From Nocardiopsis dassonvillei_B (GTDB taxonomy: Bacteria > Actinomycetota > Actinomycetes > Streptosporangiales > Streptosporangiaceae), in assembly GCF_964273065.1 (NCBI RefSeq), contig NZ_OZ186815.1:1612001-1676000 (forward strand): 64,000 nucleotides of DNA, in the 5' to 3' direction. Below, piece by piece: positions 50,365 to 58,770 of this stretch. The notes under the pieces are model-generated. The model searched no databases and was not told where the DNA came from. It worked only from the letters and a program-made list of their open reading frames with translations. Numbering within the stretch: position 1 is the stretch's first letter; each line of letters starts with the position of its first letter. Made by a program: the position numbers and the translations under genes.

Positions 50365-51438
50365 TTACCTCGGCATCCATTCGAGGTAGAACAGTCCGAT
50401 GGCGACGGCCACGAACAGGCCCTGGATGATCCAGAAGCGGATGACGATGGTCGGTTCGGCCCATCCCTTGAGCTCGAAGTGGTGCTGGAGCGGTGCCATC
50501 CGGAACACGCGTTTGCCGGTGAGGCGGAACGAGGTGATCTGGATCATCACGGACATGGTGATGATGACGAACAGGCCGCCGATGAGCAGCAGCAGGAGCT
50601 GGGTGCGGGTGGTGATGGCCAGGCCCACGATGAGGCCGCCCAGGGCCAGGGAGCCGGTGTCGCCCATGAAGACCTTGGCGGGCGGGGCGTTGAACCAGAG
50701 GAAGGCGATGCAGGAGCCGAGCACCGCCGAGGCGACGACGGCCAGGTCCAGGGGGTCGCGGACCGTGTAGCAGTTGGTCGACAGGTAGGACACGCAGGAC
50801 TGGCGCAGCTGCCAGTTCCCGATGATCACGTAGGCGACCAGCGACAGGATGGTGGCCCCGGTGGCCAGGCCGTCGAGGCCGTCGGTGAGGTTGACGGCGT
50901 TGGAGAACCCGACGATGAGGAACAGCGCCCAGATGACGAACACGACGATCATCAGCGGGGGGCCGAAGTCGCGGAGGAAGGACAGGCTGGGGGCGGCGGG
51001 GGTGTAGCCGTAGCCGTTGGGGAACATGGTGACGCCGTAGGCGAAGCCGACGCCGACGACGGCCTGTCCGACCATCTTGGCACCGCTGCGCAGGCCCAGG
51101 CTGCGGCGCTTGTAGATCTTGATGAAGTCGTCCAGGAAGCCGACGCAGCCCATGCCGACGAACAGGAACATCACCAGCAGGCCGGAGGCGGTGGGGCCGG
51201 TGGCGGAGGGCTGCACCAGCGACAGCACCAGGTGGGAGCCGAAGTAGCCGATCACCGCGCCGAGGATGATGACGATGCCGCCCATGGTGGGCGTGCCCTG
51301 CTTGGTCTTGTGGCCCTCGGGGCCGTCGTCGCGGACCTCCTGGCCGAACTTGAAGCGGTACAGCAGTTTGATCAGCGGCGGCATCAGCGCCATGGAGACG
51401 ATCAGCGACAGCGCCGCCGCGATGGAGATGCCGATCAC
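50365..51438 (-). CDS. mraY: Phospho-N-acetylmuramoyl-pentapeptide transferase MraY
   Basis: A 357-aa polytopic enzyme (about ten TM) that makes lipid I. Metal and substrate motifs are GTPTMGGIVIILGAV, GCVGFLDDFIKIYKRRSLGL with the paired Asp, NLTDGLDGLATG and the HHFELKGW loop. It starts at GTG 51438, overlapping the murF stop (GTGA). Confidence 0.97.
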   Translation of the reverse strand: MIGISIAAALSLIVSMALMPPLIKLLYRFKFGQEVRDDGPEGHKTKQGTPTMGGIVIILGAVIGYFGSHLVLSLVQPSATGPTASGLLVMFLFVGMGCVGFLDDFIKIYKRRSLGLRSGAKMVGQAVVGVGFAYGVTMFPNGYGYTPAAPSLSFLRDFGPPLMIVVFVIWALFLIVGFSNAVNLTDGLDGLATGATILSLVAYVIIGNWQLRQSCVSYLSTNCYTVRDPLDLAVVASAVLGSCIAFLWFNAPPAKVFMGDTGSLALGGLIVGLAITTRTQLLLLLIGGLFVIITMSVMIQITSFRLTGKRVFRMAPLQHHFELKGWAEPTIVIRFWIIQGLFVAVAIGLFYLEWMPR

Positions 51439-52883
51439 CGGACATCACCTTCGGTGATGAGGTCGATAACCTTTTCGAGTGCTGCCACCCGTGATCCCTT
51501 CACAATGACGACGTCTCCTGCGCGCATCCGTGCGCGCAGGGCCGCGGCGGCCGCCGCGGCGTCCGCGACCCGGACGGTCTCGCCCGCCCACTGTCCCTCT
51601 CGGCCGGTGCGTTCGGCTCCGGCGGCGATGCCCTCGGCCTGGTCGCCGACCACGATCAGGTGGGACACTCCGGTCAGTGCGGCGAGTTCGCCGATCTTCT
51701 CGTGTTCGATGCGCCCCTCGCCGCCCAGTTCGGCCATGTGGCCCAGGACGGCGATGGGGCGGCGGCCCCGGGCGAGGGCGCCCAGGGTGGTCAGTGCGGC
51801 CCGCATGGACTCGGGGTTGGCGTTGTAGGCGTCGTTGACGAGGGTGACACCGTCGTGCTCGGTGACCTCCATCCGCCAGCGGCTGACCGGGGAGGCCGCG
51901 CCCAGGGCGGCGGCGATGCCGGGGGCGTCCATGCCGAGTTCGCGGGCGACGGCGGCGGCGGCGAGCGCGTTGTGGACCTGGTGGGCGCCGACGAGGGCGA
52001 GCTTCACCGGGGCCGTCGTGCCGTCCAGGTGCAGGGTGAAGGAGGCGGCGCCGTCGTCGCCGATGACGACGTCGGCGGCGCGCACGTCGGTGTCCTCGCC
52101 GGTCCCGTAGAACACGGTGCGCGCGGCGGTGCGGGCGGCCATGGCCTTGACCCGGGGGTCGTCCGCGTTGAGGACGGCGACGCCGCCGCGGCCGGGCGCG
52201 TCCGCGCCCGGGGGCAGCGCCTCGACGAGTTCGCCCTTGGCCTTGGCGATGGCGTCGCGGTCGCCGAACTCGCCCATGTGGGCGCTGCCGACGTTGAGGA
52301 CCACGCCGATGCGGGGCGGGGCGACCCGGCACAGGTGGGCGATGTGGCCGATGCCGCGGGCGGCGACCTCCAGCACCAGGTGGCGGGTGCCGGTGTCGGC
52401 GCGCAGCACGGTGAGGGGGTGGCCGATCTCGTTGTTGAACGAGCCGGCCGGGGCGACGGTGGGGCCCAGACGCGTGAGGACCTGGGCGATGAGGTCCTTG
52501 GTGGTGGTCTTGCCGGAGGAGCCGGTGATCCCGACGATCTGGGCGGCCTCGGCCCCGCGGGCGGGGTCGGTGAGGGTGTCGGCGGTGTACCGGGCGAGCC
52601 GGGCCAGGGCCGCCACGACGGCGGTGTCACCGCCCTCGACCAGCAGGTGGGGCGCGTCGACGGGGCGGGAGGCCAGGACGGCGACCGCCCCCGCCTCGAC
52701 CGCGGCCCGCGCGTAGTCGTGGCCGTCGACCCGCTCGCCGCCCAGGGCGACGAACAGGGATCCGGGTCCCACCAGCCGCGAGTCGACGACGACGGGGCCG
52801 TCGACCGCGGCGTCCGGGCGTGCGGATCCGCCCAGGGCGGTTCCGGTGATCTCGGCGATCCGATCGAGCGTGAGCGCGATCAA
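51435..52883 (-). CDS. murF: UDP-MurNAc-tripeptide-D-Ala-D-Ala ligase MurF
   Basis: A 482-aa Mur ligase that adds D-Ala-D-Ala. Motifs are GPVVVDSRLVGPGSLFVALGG, the P-loop GITGSSGKTTTKDLIAQVL, NEIGHPLTVLRAD, VLNVGSAHMGEFG, LVNDAYNANPESMRAAL and VLGHMAELGGEG. I chose TTG 52883 as start because AGGAG lies 5 nt before it. The in-frame GTG 52889 overlaps that site. It probably begins a murF-mraY-murD unit after a 360-bp gap. Confidence 0.95.
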   Translation of the reverse strand: MIALTLDRIAEITGTALGGSARPDAAVDGPVVVDSRLVGPGSLFVALGGERVDGHDYARAAVEAGAVAVLASRPVDAPHLLVEGGDTAVVAALARLARYTADTLTDPARGAEAAQIVGITGSSGKTTTKDLIAQVLTRLGPTVAPAGSFNNEIGHPLTVLRADTGTRHLVLEVAARGIGHIAHLCRVAPPRIGVVLNVGSAHMGEFGDRDAIAKAKGELVEALPPGADAPGRGGVAVLNADDPRVKAMAARTAARTVFYGTGEDTDVRAADVVIGDDGAASFTLHLDGTTAPVKLALVGAHQVHNALAAAAVARELGMDAPGIAAALGAASPVSRWRMEVTEHDGVTLVNDAYNANPESMRAALTTLGALARGRRPIAVLGHMAELGGEGRIEHEKIGELAALTGVSHLIVVGDQAEGIAAGAERTGREGQWAGETVRVADAAAAAAALRARMRAGDVVIVKGSRVAALEKVIDLITEGDVR

Positions 52884-53243
52884 ATCCACTCCTCAGGTCA
52901 GGCCCGACCCGCGGCGACCACGGGATGACGGGAGGCCACCCGGTCAAAGGACTCGGGTCGGGGGATGGCACCGCGGGCGAGCGCGCACGAGGTGCCGCGC
53001 CGTGTCCCATCGCGGTGGTGACGGGGGGCGGCCACATCCATGGCGCCACCGGTGGGCGGCGGGTGTTCGGGCTGCGATTGCCGCACCCACCTTAGAACAT
53101 GTTGGGGTGTCCGGGGTCCCGGCAGGGCCCGTGGTCGGCAATATCCGCCACTTCGTGACCGTCGGCGGCGCCCCGTTCGCACAGCGCACGGGGCGGGGCC
53201 GGCACCGGCGCGGACCGCGGTGGCGGTCCGCGCCGGAGGGCCC
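52884..53243 (-). other. 360-bp gap between murE and murF
   Basis: No gene is supported. At its right end is a 14-bp perfect hairpin after murE. In the middle a minus-strand TAAGGT (about 53090-53095) could be a -10 for murF. MurE and murF are normally adjacent, so the gap suggests a separate murF promoter. Confidence 0.5.
53205..53236 (-). terminator. Terminator hairpin of murE
   Basis: A perfect 14-bp stem ccggcgcggaccgc/gcggtccgcgccgg with a 4-nt loop, 7 bp after the murE stop. No U-run. Confidence 0.6.
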
Positions 53244-54905
53244 TCAGGTTCCGTCGGCGGGCTTGTGGACGTCCAGCAGGGCGACGCCCAGGCGCTCGCG
53301 CACGTCCACGGACAGGTGCTCCTCGATGGCGGCGCGGAGCACCTCGCGGTCGTCGAAGGGCAGGACCTCGCCCTTGACGTACTGGCCGGTCTCGTGGCCC
53401 TTGCCGGCGACCACGATGACGTCGCCGGTCCGGGCGCGGGCGACGGCCAGGCGGATGGCGTCGGCCCGGTCGAGCTCGACGGTGATCCGGGCGCGCTCGT
53501 CCTCGGGGACGCGGGTGACGCCCTCCAGCATCGCGGCGGCGATGGCGACGGGGTCCTCCGTGCGCGGGTTGTCGTTGGTGATGACGACCTGGTCGGCGAG
53601 CCGGGCGGCGGCCTCGCCCATGAGGGGGCGCTTGGCGCGGTCGCGGTCCCCGCCGCACCCCAGGACGATGGTGACGTCGCCCTCGGCGATGGAGCGGACC
53701 GAGGACAGGACGGCCTCGACGGCGCCGGGTTTGTGGGAGTAGTCGACCAGGGCGGTGAAGTCCTGGAAGGAGGGGGGCGCCTCGCGGGCGAGGACCTTCT
53801 CCATGCGCCCGGGGACGCCGGGGGCGGCGGCCACGCCCTCGATGGCGGTCTCCAGTGGCAGTCCGGCCTCGACCAGGCCGACGATGGCGGCCATGGCGTT
53901 GGAGACGTTGAAGGGACCGGGCAGGCCGACGGAGGCCTGCGCCTCCATGCCGCCGGGGCCGACGATGCGGAAGGTGCTGCCCGCCGCGCCCAGGCGCACG
54001 TCGACGGCGTTCCAGTCGGCGGCCAGGGCGGTTTCGGGGTCGGCGTCGGAGAAGCCCTCCACGCCGAAGGTGGTGACGGGCACCTTGCCCCCGGCCTGCA
54101 CCATGTCCACGAGCGCGCGGCCGAAGCGGTCGTCGGCGTTGACGACGGCGATGTCGCAGTACTCGGGGGTGAACAGGCGCGCCTTGGTCTCGAAGTAGTC
54201 GCGCAGGTCGCTGTGGAAGTCCAGGTGGTCCTGGGACAGGTTGGTGAAGACCGCGACGTCGAAGCGCGCGCCGCCGACCCGGCCCAGGGCGAGGGCGTGG
54301 CTGGAGACCTCCATGGCGGCGGCGGTGGCGCCCCGCTCGCGCATGAGGGCGAACAGGCCGTGCAGGTCGGTCGCCTCGGGGGTGGTGAGGGAGGAGTCGA
54401 CGCGCTCGTCGCCGACCCGCATCTCGACCGTGCCGATGAGGCCGGTGCCCATGCCGGCCCGGCGCAGCCCCGACTCCACCAGGTAGGAGACGGTGGTCTT
54501 GCCGCTGGTGCCGGTGGTGCCGATGAGCAGCAGGTCGCCGGAGGGGTCCTTGAAGACCCAGGAGGCGACGGTGCCCAGGGCGGCGCGCACGTCGGGGACG
54601 ACGAGCGTGGGCAGGCCGGTGGTGGTGGCCCGGTCGGCGCCCTCGGGGTCGGTGAGGATCGCGGCGGCGCCGGCCAGGGCGACCTGGTCGGCGAACTCGG
54701 CGCCGTGGACGCGGGTACCGGGCAGGGCCGCGTACAGGTCTCCGGGGCCCGCCTGCCGGGAGTCGTGTGTGATGCCGCGCACCTGGACCTCACGGGCCGG
54801 GACCGGGTGGTCCGGGGCCAGGTCCGGGCGCAGCAGGACGGCGTCCGGGCCGAGCAGCGGCACGAGGTCGGACAGGGGTCGCAGTGGCGTGTGTTCAGGT
54901 CGCAT
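53244..54905 (-). CDS. murE: UDP-MurNAc-tripeptide synthetase MurE (meso-DAP type)
   Basis: A 553-aa Mur ligase that adds the third residue. The P-loop is GTTGTSGKTTVSYL, then SSLTTPEATDL, MEVSSHAL, FTNLSQDHLDFH and DYSHKPGAVEAVL. The key NDNPRTEDP contains DNPR, the motif of meso-diaminopimelate-adding enzymes (lysine types differ). So the wall has meso-DAP. Start ATG 54905. It is separated from ftsI by the reversed mmuM gene and the repeat array. Confidence 0.97.
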   Translation of the reverse strand: MRPEHTPLRPLSDLVPLLGPDAVLLRPDLAPDHPVPAREVQVRGITHDSRQAGPGDLYAALPGTRVHGAEFADQVALAGAAAILTDPEGADRATTTGLPTLVVPDVRAALGTVASWVFKDPSGDLLLIGTTGTSGKTTVSYLVESGLRRAGMGTGLIGTVEMRVGDERVDSSLTTPEATDLHGLFALMRERGATAAAMEVSSHALALGRVGGARFDVAVFTNLSQDHLDFHSDLRDYFETKARLFTPEYCDIAVVNADDRFGRALVDMVQAGGKVPVTTFGVEGFSDADPETALAADWNAVDVRLGAAGSTFRIVGPGGMEAQASVGLPGPFNVSNAMAAIVGLVEAGLPLETAIEGVAAAPGVPGRMEKVLAREAPPSFQDFTALVDYSHKPGAVEAVLSSVRSIAEGDVTIVLGCGGDRDRAKRPLMGEAAARLADQVVITNDNPRTEDPVAIAAAMLEGVTRVPEDERARITVELDRADAIRLAVARARTGDVIVVAGKGHETGQYVKGEVLPFDDREVLRAAIEEHLSVDVRERLGVALLDVHKPADGT

Positions 54906-54923
54906 TACCGGTGGCACCTGTGG

Positions 54924-54929
54924 AGGGTA
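54924..54929 (-). promoter_or_regulatory. Likely -10 box for murE
   Basis: TACCCT on the minus strand, 19 nt before the murE ATG. The 115-bp divergent murE-mmuM spacer also holds an 8-bp inverted repeat ggatcggc/gccgatcc (54941-54948 and 54973-54980). Confidence 0.35.
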
Positions 54930-55020
54930 ACCGTTGGAACGGATCGGCCGGTAATTTCCACGCTGGGGCGGAGCCGATCCGGCCCGTGTCCGAATACCGT
55001 GGTGGGCGGGGGTGGGGCCG

Positions 55021-55962
55021 ATGGACCGGGTGGCGGAGGCGGTCGCGGGAGGGCGGCCGGTGGTGCTCGACGGCGGGTCGGCGACCCGGTTGGAGGAGTA
55101 CGGGTACGACCTGTCGGGCGGGCTGTGGTCGGCGCGGCTGCTGGCCGAGGACCCCGACGCGATCCGGCGGGTGCACCGCGACTACTTCGCGGCGGGCGCG
55201 GAGGTGGCCACGGCGGTGGGCTACCAGGCGGCGGTTCCGGTGCTGGTGGCGCGGGGCCGGTCGCGGTCGGAGGCGCTGGGGCTGGTGCGCCGGTCGGTGG
55301 AGCTGGCGCGGGCCGAGCGGGACGCGTTCGGGTCGGGGCTGGTGGCCGCGGGGGTGGGCCCCTACGGTGCGGCGCTGGCGGACGGCTCGGAGTACACCGG
55401 CGCCTACGACCTGGACGAGGACGGGCTGTACGCCTGGCACCGGGAGCGCTGGCGGGTGCTGGTCGACTCGGGGGCGGACCTGGTGGCCTGCGAGACGGTG
55501 CCGTCGGCGGCGGAGGCGCGGGCGCTGGCGCGGCTGGTCGCCGAGACACCGGGGGTGCGTGCGTGGCTGAGCCTGTCCTGCCGTGACGGGGAGCGGCTGG
55601 GGGACGGCACGCCGCTGCGGGCGCTGGCCGCCGAGCTGGCGGCGTCCCCGGCGGCCGCGGGGCTGGTGGCGGTGGGGGTGAACTGCACGGCGCCGCGGTT
55701 CGTGCCGGAGCTGGTGGGGGCGGTGGTGGCGGCCGGGTTCGCGGCGGTGGCCTACCCCAACTCCGGTGAGGTGTGGGACGCCCGCTCGCAGCGGTGGACG
55801 GGGGTGTCGGACCCGGAGGAGTTCGGTGCGGCGGCGGTGGCCTGGCACCGGGCCGGGGCGGTGCTGGTGGGCGGGTGCTGCCGCACCGGCCCGGAGCACA
55901 TCCGGTCGGTGCGGCGGCACCTGCACGGCGGGGGCGCCCGGCCGGGCTCCGGAGGTCCCTGA
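55021..55962 (+). CDS. mmuM: Homocysteine S-methyltransferase (MmuM type)
   Basis: A 313-aa zinc-dependent methyltransferase that makes methionine from homocysteine and S-methylmethionine. VVLDGGSATRLEEYGYDL is the N-terminal loop. The zinc cysteines are in VAVGVNCTAP and LVGGCCRTGPEHI. PNSGEVWD and ACETVPSAAEARAL are also typical. I took ATG 55021 as start. A GTG at 55012 is possible. It lies on the plus strand inside the minus-strand dcw cluster, between murE and ftsI. This is a metabolic gene in a division operon and looks inserted. Confidence 0.92.
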   Translation: MDRVAEAVAGGRPVVLDGGSATRLEEYGYDLSGGLWSARLLAEDPDAIRRVHRDYFAAGAEVATAVGYQAAVPVLVARGRSRSEALGLVRRSVELARAERDAFGSGLVAAGVGPYGAALADGSEYTGAYDLDEDGLYAWHRERWRVLVDSGADLVACETVPSAAEARALARLVAETPGVRAWLSLSCRDGERLGDGTPLRALAAELAASPAAAGLVAVGVNCTAPRFVPELVGAVVAAGFAAVAYPNSGEVWDARSQRWTGVSDPEEFGAAAVAWHRAGAVLVGGCCRTGPEHIRSVRRHLHGGGARPGSGGP

Positions 55963-55996
55963 GGAGACGTCCCCGGGGAATGGACCGCCGGCCGCC

Positions 55997-56306
55997 GGGC
56001 CGTCCGTTGAGGGCGGTGGCGGGTGACGGGCAGGAAAGGAGTCGGCCACCGGGCCGTCCGTTGAGGGCGGTGGCGGGTGACGGGCAGGAAAGGAGTCGGC
56101 CACCGGGCCGTCCGTTGAGGGCGGTGGCGGGTGACGGGCAGGAAAGGAGTCGGCCACCGGGCCGTCCGTTGAGGGCGGTGGCGGGTGACGGGCGGGAAAG
56201 GAGTCGGCCGTCGGGCCGTCCGTTGAGGGCGGTGGCGGGTGACGGGCAGGAAAGGAGTCGGCCACCGGGCCGTCCGTTGAGGGCGGTGGCGGGTGACGGG
56301 CGGGAG
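55997..56306. repeat. Tandem array of 54-bp repeats, about 5.7 copies
   Basis: The unit starts GGGCCGTCCGTTGAGGGCGG and ends GGAGTCGGCCACC. Copies begin at 55997, 56051, 56105, 56159, 56213 and 56267 (partial). Copies 1-3 are identical. Copies 4 to 6 have changes in the A/G of GGGCAGG and in the last bases. At the junctions gccaccg pairs with cggtggc across 16 nt, so each unit can make a hairpin. It lies between convergent mmuM and ftsI. There are no spacers, so it is not CRISPR. The unit length is a multiple of 3, so several frames stay open, but none has a start site. Confidence 0.95.
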
Positions 56307-56350
56307 GAGCGGAGGCCCGAAGGGGTTCGGCCGCCGCCCCGTGCCCCCGG

Positions 56351-58315
56351 TCATTCGCCGTCCTCCTCCTCGAAGAGCCGGATGGCGGGCGGGTCGGTGT
56401 CGGTCGGTGGGACCTTCAGTGTCTTGAGCGCGAACGACATGATGTCGTTGAAGACGGGCCCGGCCGCCTCGCCGCCGTAGTAGGTGCCCTGGGGGTTGTG
56501 CAGGACCACCTGGACGACCACCTCGGGCGCGTCGGCGGGCGCGAACCCGGCGAAGGTCGCGGTGTAGCCGCCGCCCTCGTAGGTGCCCGTCTCGGGGTTG
56601 ACCCGGTTGGCCGTGCCGGTCTTGCCCGCCACCCGGTAGCCGTCGATGCGGGCCTGGGGCGCGGTGCCCTCGTCGCTGGTGACCGCCTCCAGCATGAGTG
56701 CCAGGTCGGCGGCCGTCTCCTCGCTGATCACGCGGGCGCGCCCGGCCTCGTCGGCGGGGGTGAAGTCGCCCTCGGTGTCGACGGTCCCGGCGACCACGCG
56801 CGGTTCCACCCGGACGCCGCCGTTGGCGACGGTGGCGTAGACCGACGCCATCTGGACGGCGTTGACGGTGACGCTGTGGCCGATGGACACCGACGGCAGC
56901 TGGGTGCCCCACCAGTCCTCGGGGTCGCTGAGGACACCGGTCTCCTCGCCGGGCAGGGCCAGTCCGGTGGGCTGGCCGAGCCCGAACTCGGTCATGTAGC
57001 GGTGCAGGACCCCGGCTCCCACCTGGTCGGCGATCTTGATGGTGCCGACGTTGCTGGACTGGGCCATGATGCCGTTGACCGTGAGGCGCTGGGTGCCGTT
57101 GTTGCTGGAGTTGCGGAAGGTCTGGTCGTAGTACTGGAGGGCGTAGGGGACGGTGTAGACCGTCTCCGGGGTGGTCAGTCCCTCCTCCAGGGCGGAGCCC
57201 ACGGTGATGACCTTGTTGGTGCTGCCGGGTTCGAAGGTCTCGGCGACCGCGCCGTTGGACCACTGCTCGGGGCCGCTGGAGGAGATGTCCGAGGGCGAGT
57301 AGGTGGGGTAGTCGGCCATCGCGATGATCTCGCCGGTGTCGGGGATCATGACGATGGCGCTGCCGCCGTCGGCCTTGAGCTCCTCGACCCGGGCGGCCAG
57401 GGTCTGGGCGACGTACCACTGCACGTCCCGGTCCAGGGTCAGGCGCACGTCCTGTCCCGGGACGGGGTCCTTGACCAGGCCGCCCGCCATGGGGATCTGG
57501 GTGCCGTCGACGCCGACCTCGACCTGGCGCTTGCCGGCCTCGCCGGCCAGGACCCCGTCCATGTAGGCCTCCAGCCCCTCCAGGCCGTGGCCCTCGCTGC
57601 CGACGAAGCCGACCAGGTCGGCGGCGCCGGTCTCCTCGGGGTAGACGCGCTGGTAGTCGACCTCGGCGCCCAGCCCGCGCAGTTCCATGTCGCGCAGTTC
57701 CCGCCACTCGCCGGGCGGGACCTTGCGGGCGACCACCTGGTAGCGGCTCGGCTTGGCGTCGACCTTGGCGGCGACCTCCTCCTCCTCGAGGCCGAAGCGG
57801 GCGACGAGTTCGTCGATGATCTCCTGGCGCTGGTCCTCGCGGACCTCCTCTGGGTCGACGAAGACGGTGCGCATCTCCATGGACAGGGCGAAGGGTTCGC
57901 CGGAGGCGTCGGTGATCGCTCCGCGCAGGGTGGGGATGTCGATGGTCTGCAGGCGCAGGTCGGAGGCCGCCTCGGCGTACCGTTCGGCCTCCACGCCCTG
58001 GATCTGCACCAGGCGTCCGGCGAACAGCACGAGTACGGCCAGGATCAGGGCTCCGCCGAACCGGATGCGCTTGCCCGGGTCTCCGCGCCGGAAGGTGCGG
58101 CGCAGCAGCGGTGGGGGCGGAGGCGGCGGCGCGGGGCGGCGGCGCCGGCGTTCGGCGGGCGCGGTACGGGCCTCGCGCGGCGACCGGCGTTCGCCGCCGG
58201 ACCGGGCCCCGCCGCGCGGGGTGCCGTCCTGGGCGGCGGCGCGGGCCGGGCGGGACCCGGATTTCCCGGTGCCGCCGGGCCTGCGGGGGTCGCGGGGGCG
58301 TCGGGGAGTGCTCAA
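56351..58315 (-). CDS. ftsI: Septal penicillin-binding protein FtsI (PBP3 class)
   Basis: A 654-aa class B PBP transpeptidase. The N-terminal 75 residues are basic and Pro-rich, cytoplasmic. The TM helix is near 82-102. The dimerisation domain follows (RGAITDASGEPFALSMEMRTVFVDPEEV). The active site has STNK in EPGSTNKVITVG, SSN in MAQSSNVGTI, and KTGT in VAGKTGTANR. It starts at TTG 58315, overlapping the ftsL stop (TTGA), because no better start fits the family. The end carries an acidic EEEDGE tail. Confidence 0.96.
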   Translation of the reverse strand: MSTPRRPRDPRRPGGTGKSGSRPARAAAQDGTPRGGARSGGERRSPREARTAPAERRRRRPAPPPPPPPLLRRTFRRGDPGKRIRFGGALILAVLVLFAGRLVQIQGVEAERYAEAASDLRLQTIDIPTLRGAITDASGEPFALSMEMRTVFVDPEEVREDQRQEIIDELVARFGLEEEEVAAKVDAKPSRYQVVARKVPPGEWRELRDMELRGLGAEVDYQRVYPEETGAADLVGFVGSEGHGLEGLEAYMDGVLAGEAGKRQVEVGVDGTQIPMAGGLVKDPVPGQDVRLTLDRDVQWYVAQTLAARVEELKADGGSAIVMIPDTGEIIAMADYPTYSPSDISSSGPEQWSNGAVAETFEPGSTNKVITVGSALEEGLTTPETVYTVPYALQYYDQTFRNSSNNGTQRLTVNGIMAQSSNVGTIKIADQVGAGVLHRYMTEFGLGQPTGLALPGEETGVLSDPEDWWGTQLPSVSIGHSVTVNAVQMASVYATVANGGVRVEPRVVAGTVDTEGDFTPADEAGRARVISEETAADLALMLEAVTSDEGTAPQARIDGYRVAGKTGTANRVNPETGTYEGGGYTATFAGFAPADAPEVVVQVVLHNPQGTYYGGEAAGPVFNDIMSFALKTLKVPPTDTDPPAIRLFEEEDGE

Positions 58316-58761
58316 CCGTCGCTCCCGCCCTCGGCGGTGTCCCCGGTCCCCCCGCTGACCTCGCCGCGGCCGGGGTCCAGGAACAGGGGTGCGTCGCCCT
58401 GTTCCATGCCCATCCCCTCGGCCTCCTCGGCGATGCGCTCGGATGTCTCCAGGTGGGCGACGGACCCGCGCAGGCGCTGCTCCTCGTAGGACAGCTCGCG
58501 GTTCTGGCTCTGCAGGCTGGAGATGGCGAACGCCTCCTGGGCGATGACGCCGCGCAGCAGCAGGAGGCTGACCAGGGCCCCGCCGAGCAGGCACAGGACG
58601 AGCAGGACGAACGGGATCCGGGGTGCGCGCGAGCGTGTCGCGGCGGCGGGGCGCCGGGCGGGTGCGCGTTCGGCCCCGGCCGCCGACCGTGCGGCGGAGC
58701 GCCGGGGCGCGGGCGGCCTGCGCTCACCGGCGCGGCGGGTGTCCGTCCTGGTCGTGCTCAT
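58312..58761 (-). CDS. ftsL: Cell division protein FtsL
   Basis: A 149-aa bitopic protein. The N-terminal 48 residues are basic (RRAGERRPPAPRRSAARS). The TM helix is residues about 49-70 (IPFVLLVLCLLGGALVSLLLL). The periplasmic part is a coiled coil (EAFAISSLQSQNRELSYEEQRLRGSV), then SERIAEEAEGMGM. It lies between rsmH (9 bp) and ftsI (overlap) in the normal order. Confidence 0.92.
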   Translation of the reverse strand: MSTTRTDTRRAGERRPPAPRRSAARSAAGAERAPARRPAAATRSRAPRIPFVLLVLCLLGGALVSLLLLRGVIAQEAFAISSLQSQNRELSYEEQRLRGSVAHLETSERIAEEAEGMGMEQGDAPLFLDPGRGEVSGGTGDTAEGGSDG

Positions 58762-58770
58762 GTGTTCTCC

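Noticed and set aside
55997..56306. CRISPR array
   Set aside because: The units follow each other directly with no unique spacers, and no cas gene is near.
55752..56340. Repeat proteins encoded by the 54-bp array (for example an 18-residue Pro-rich repeat on the minus strand)
   Set aside because: All frames are open because 54 is divisible by 3. No start codon with a ribosome site is present, and the array lies outside the flanking genes.
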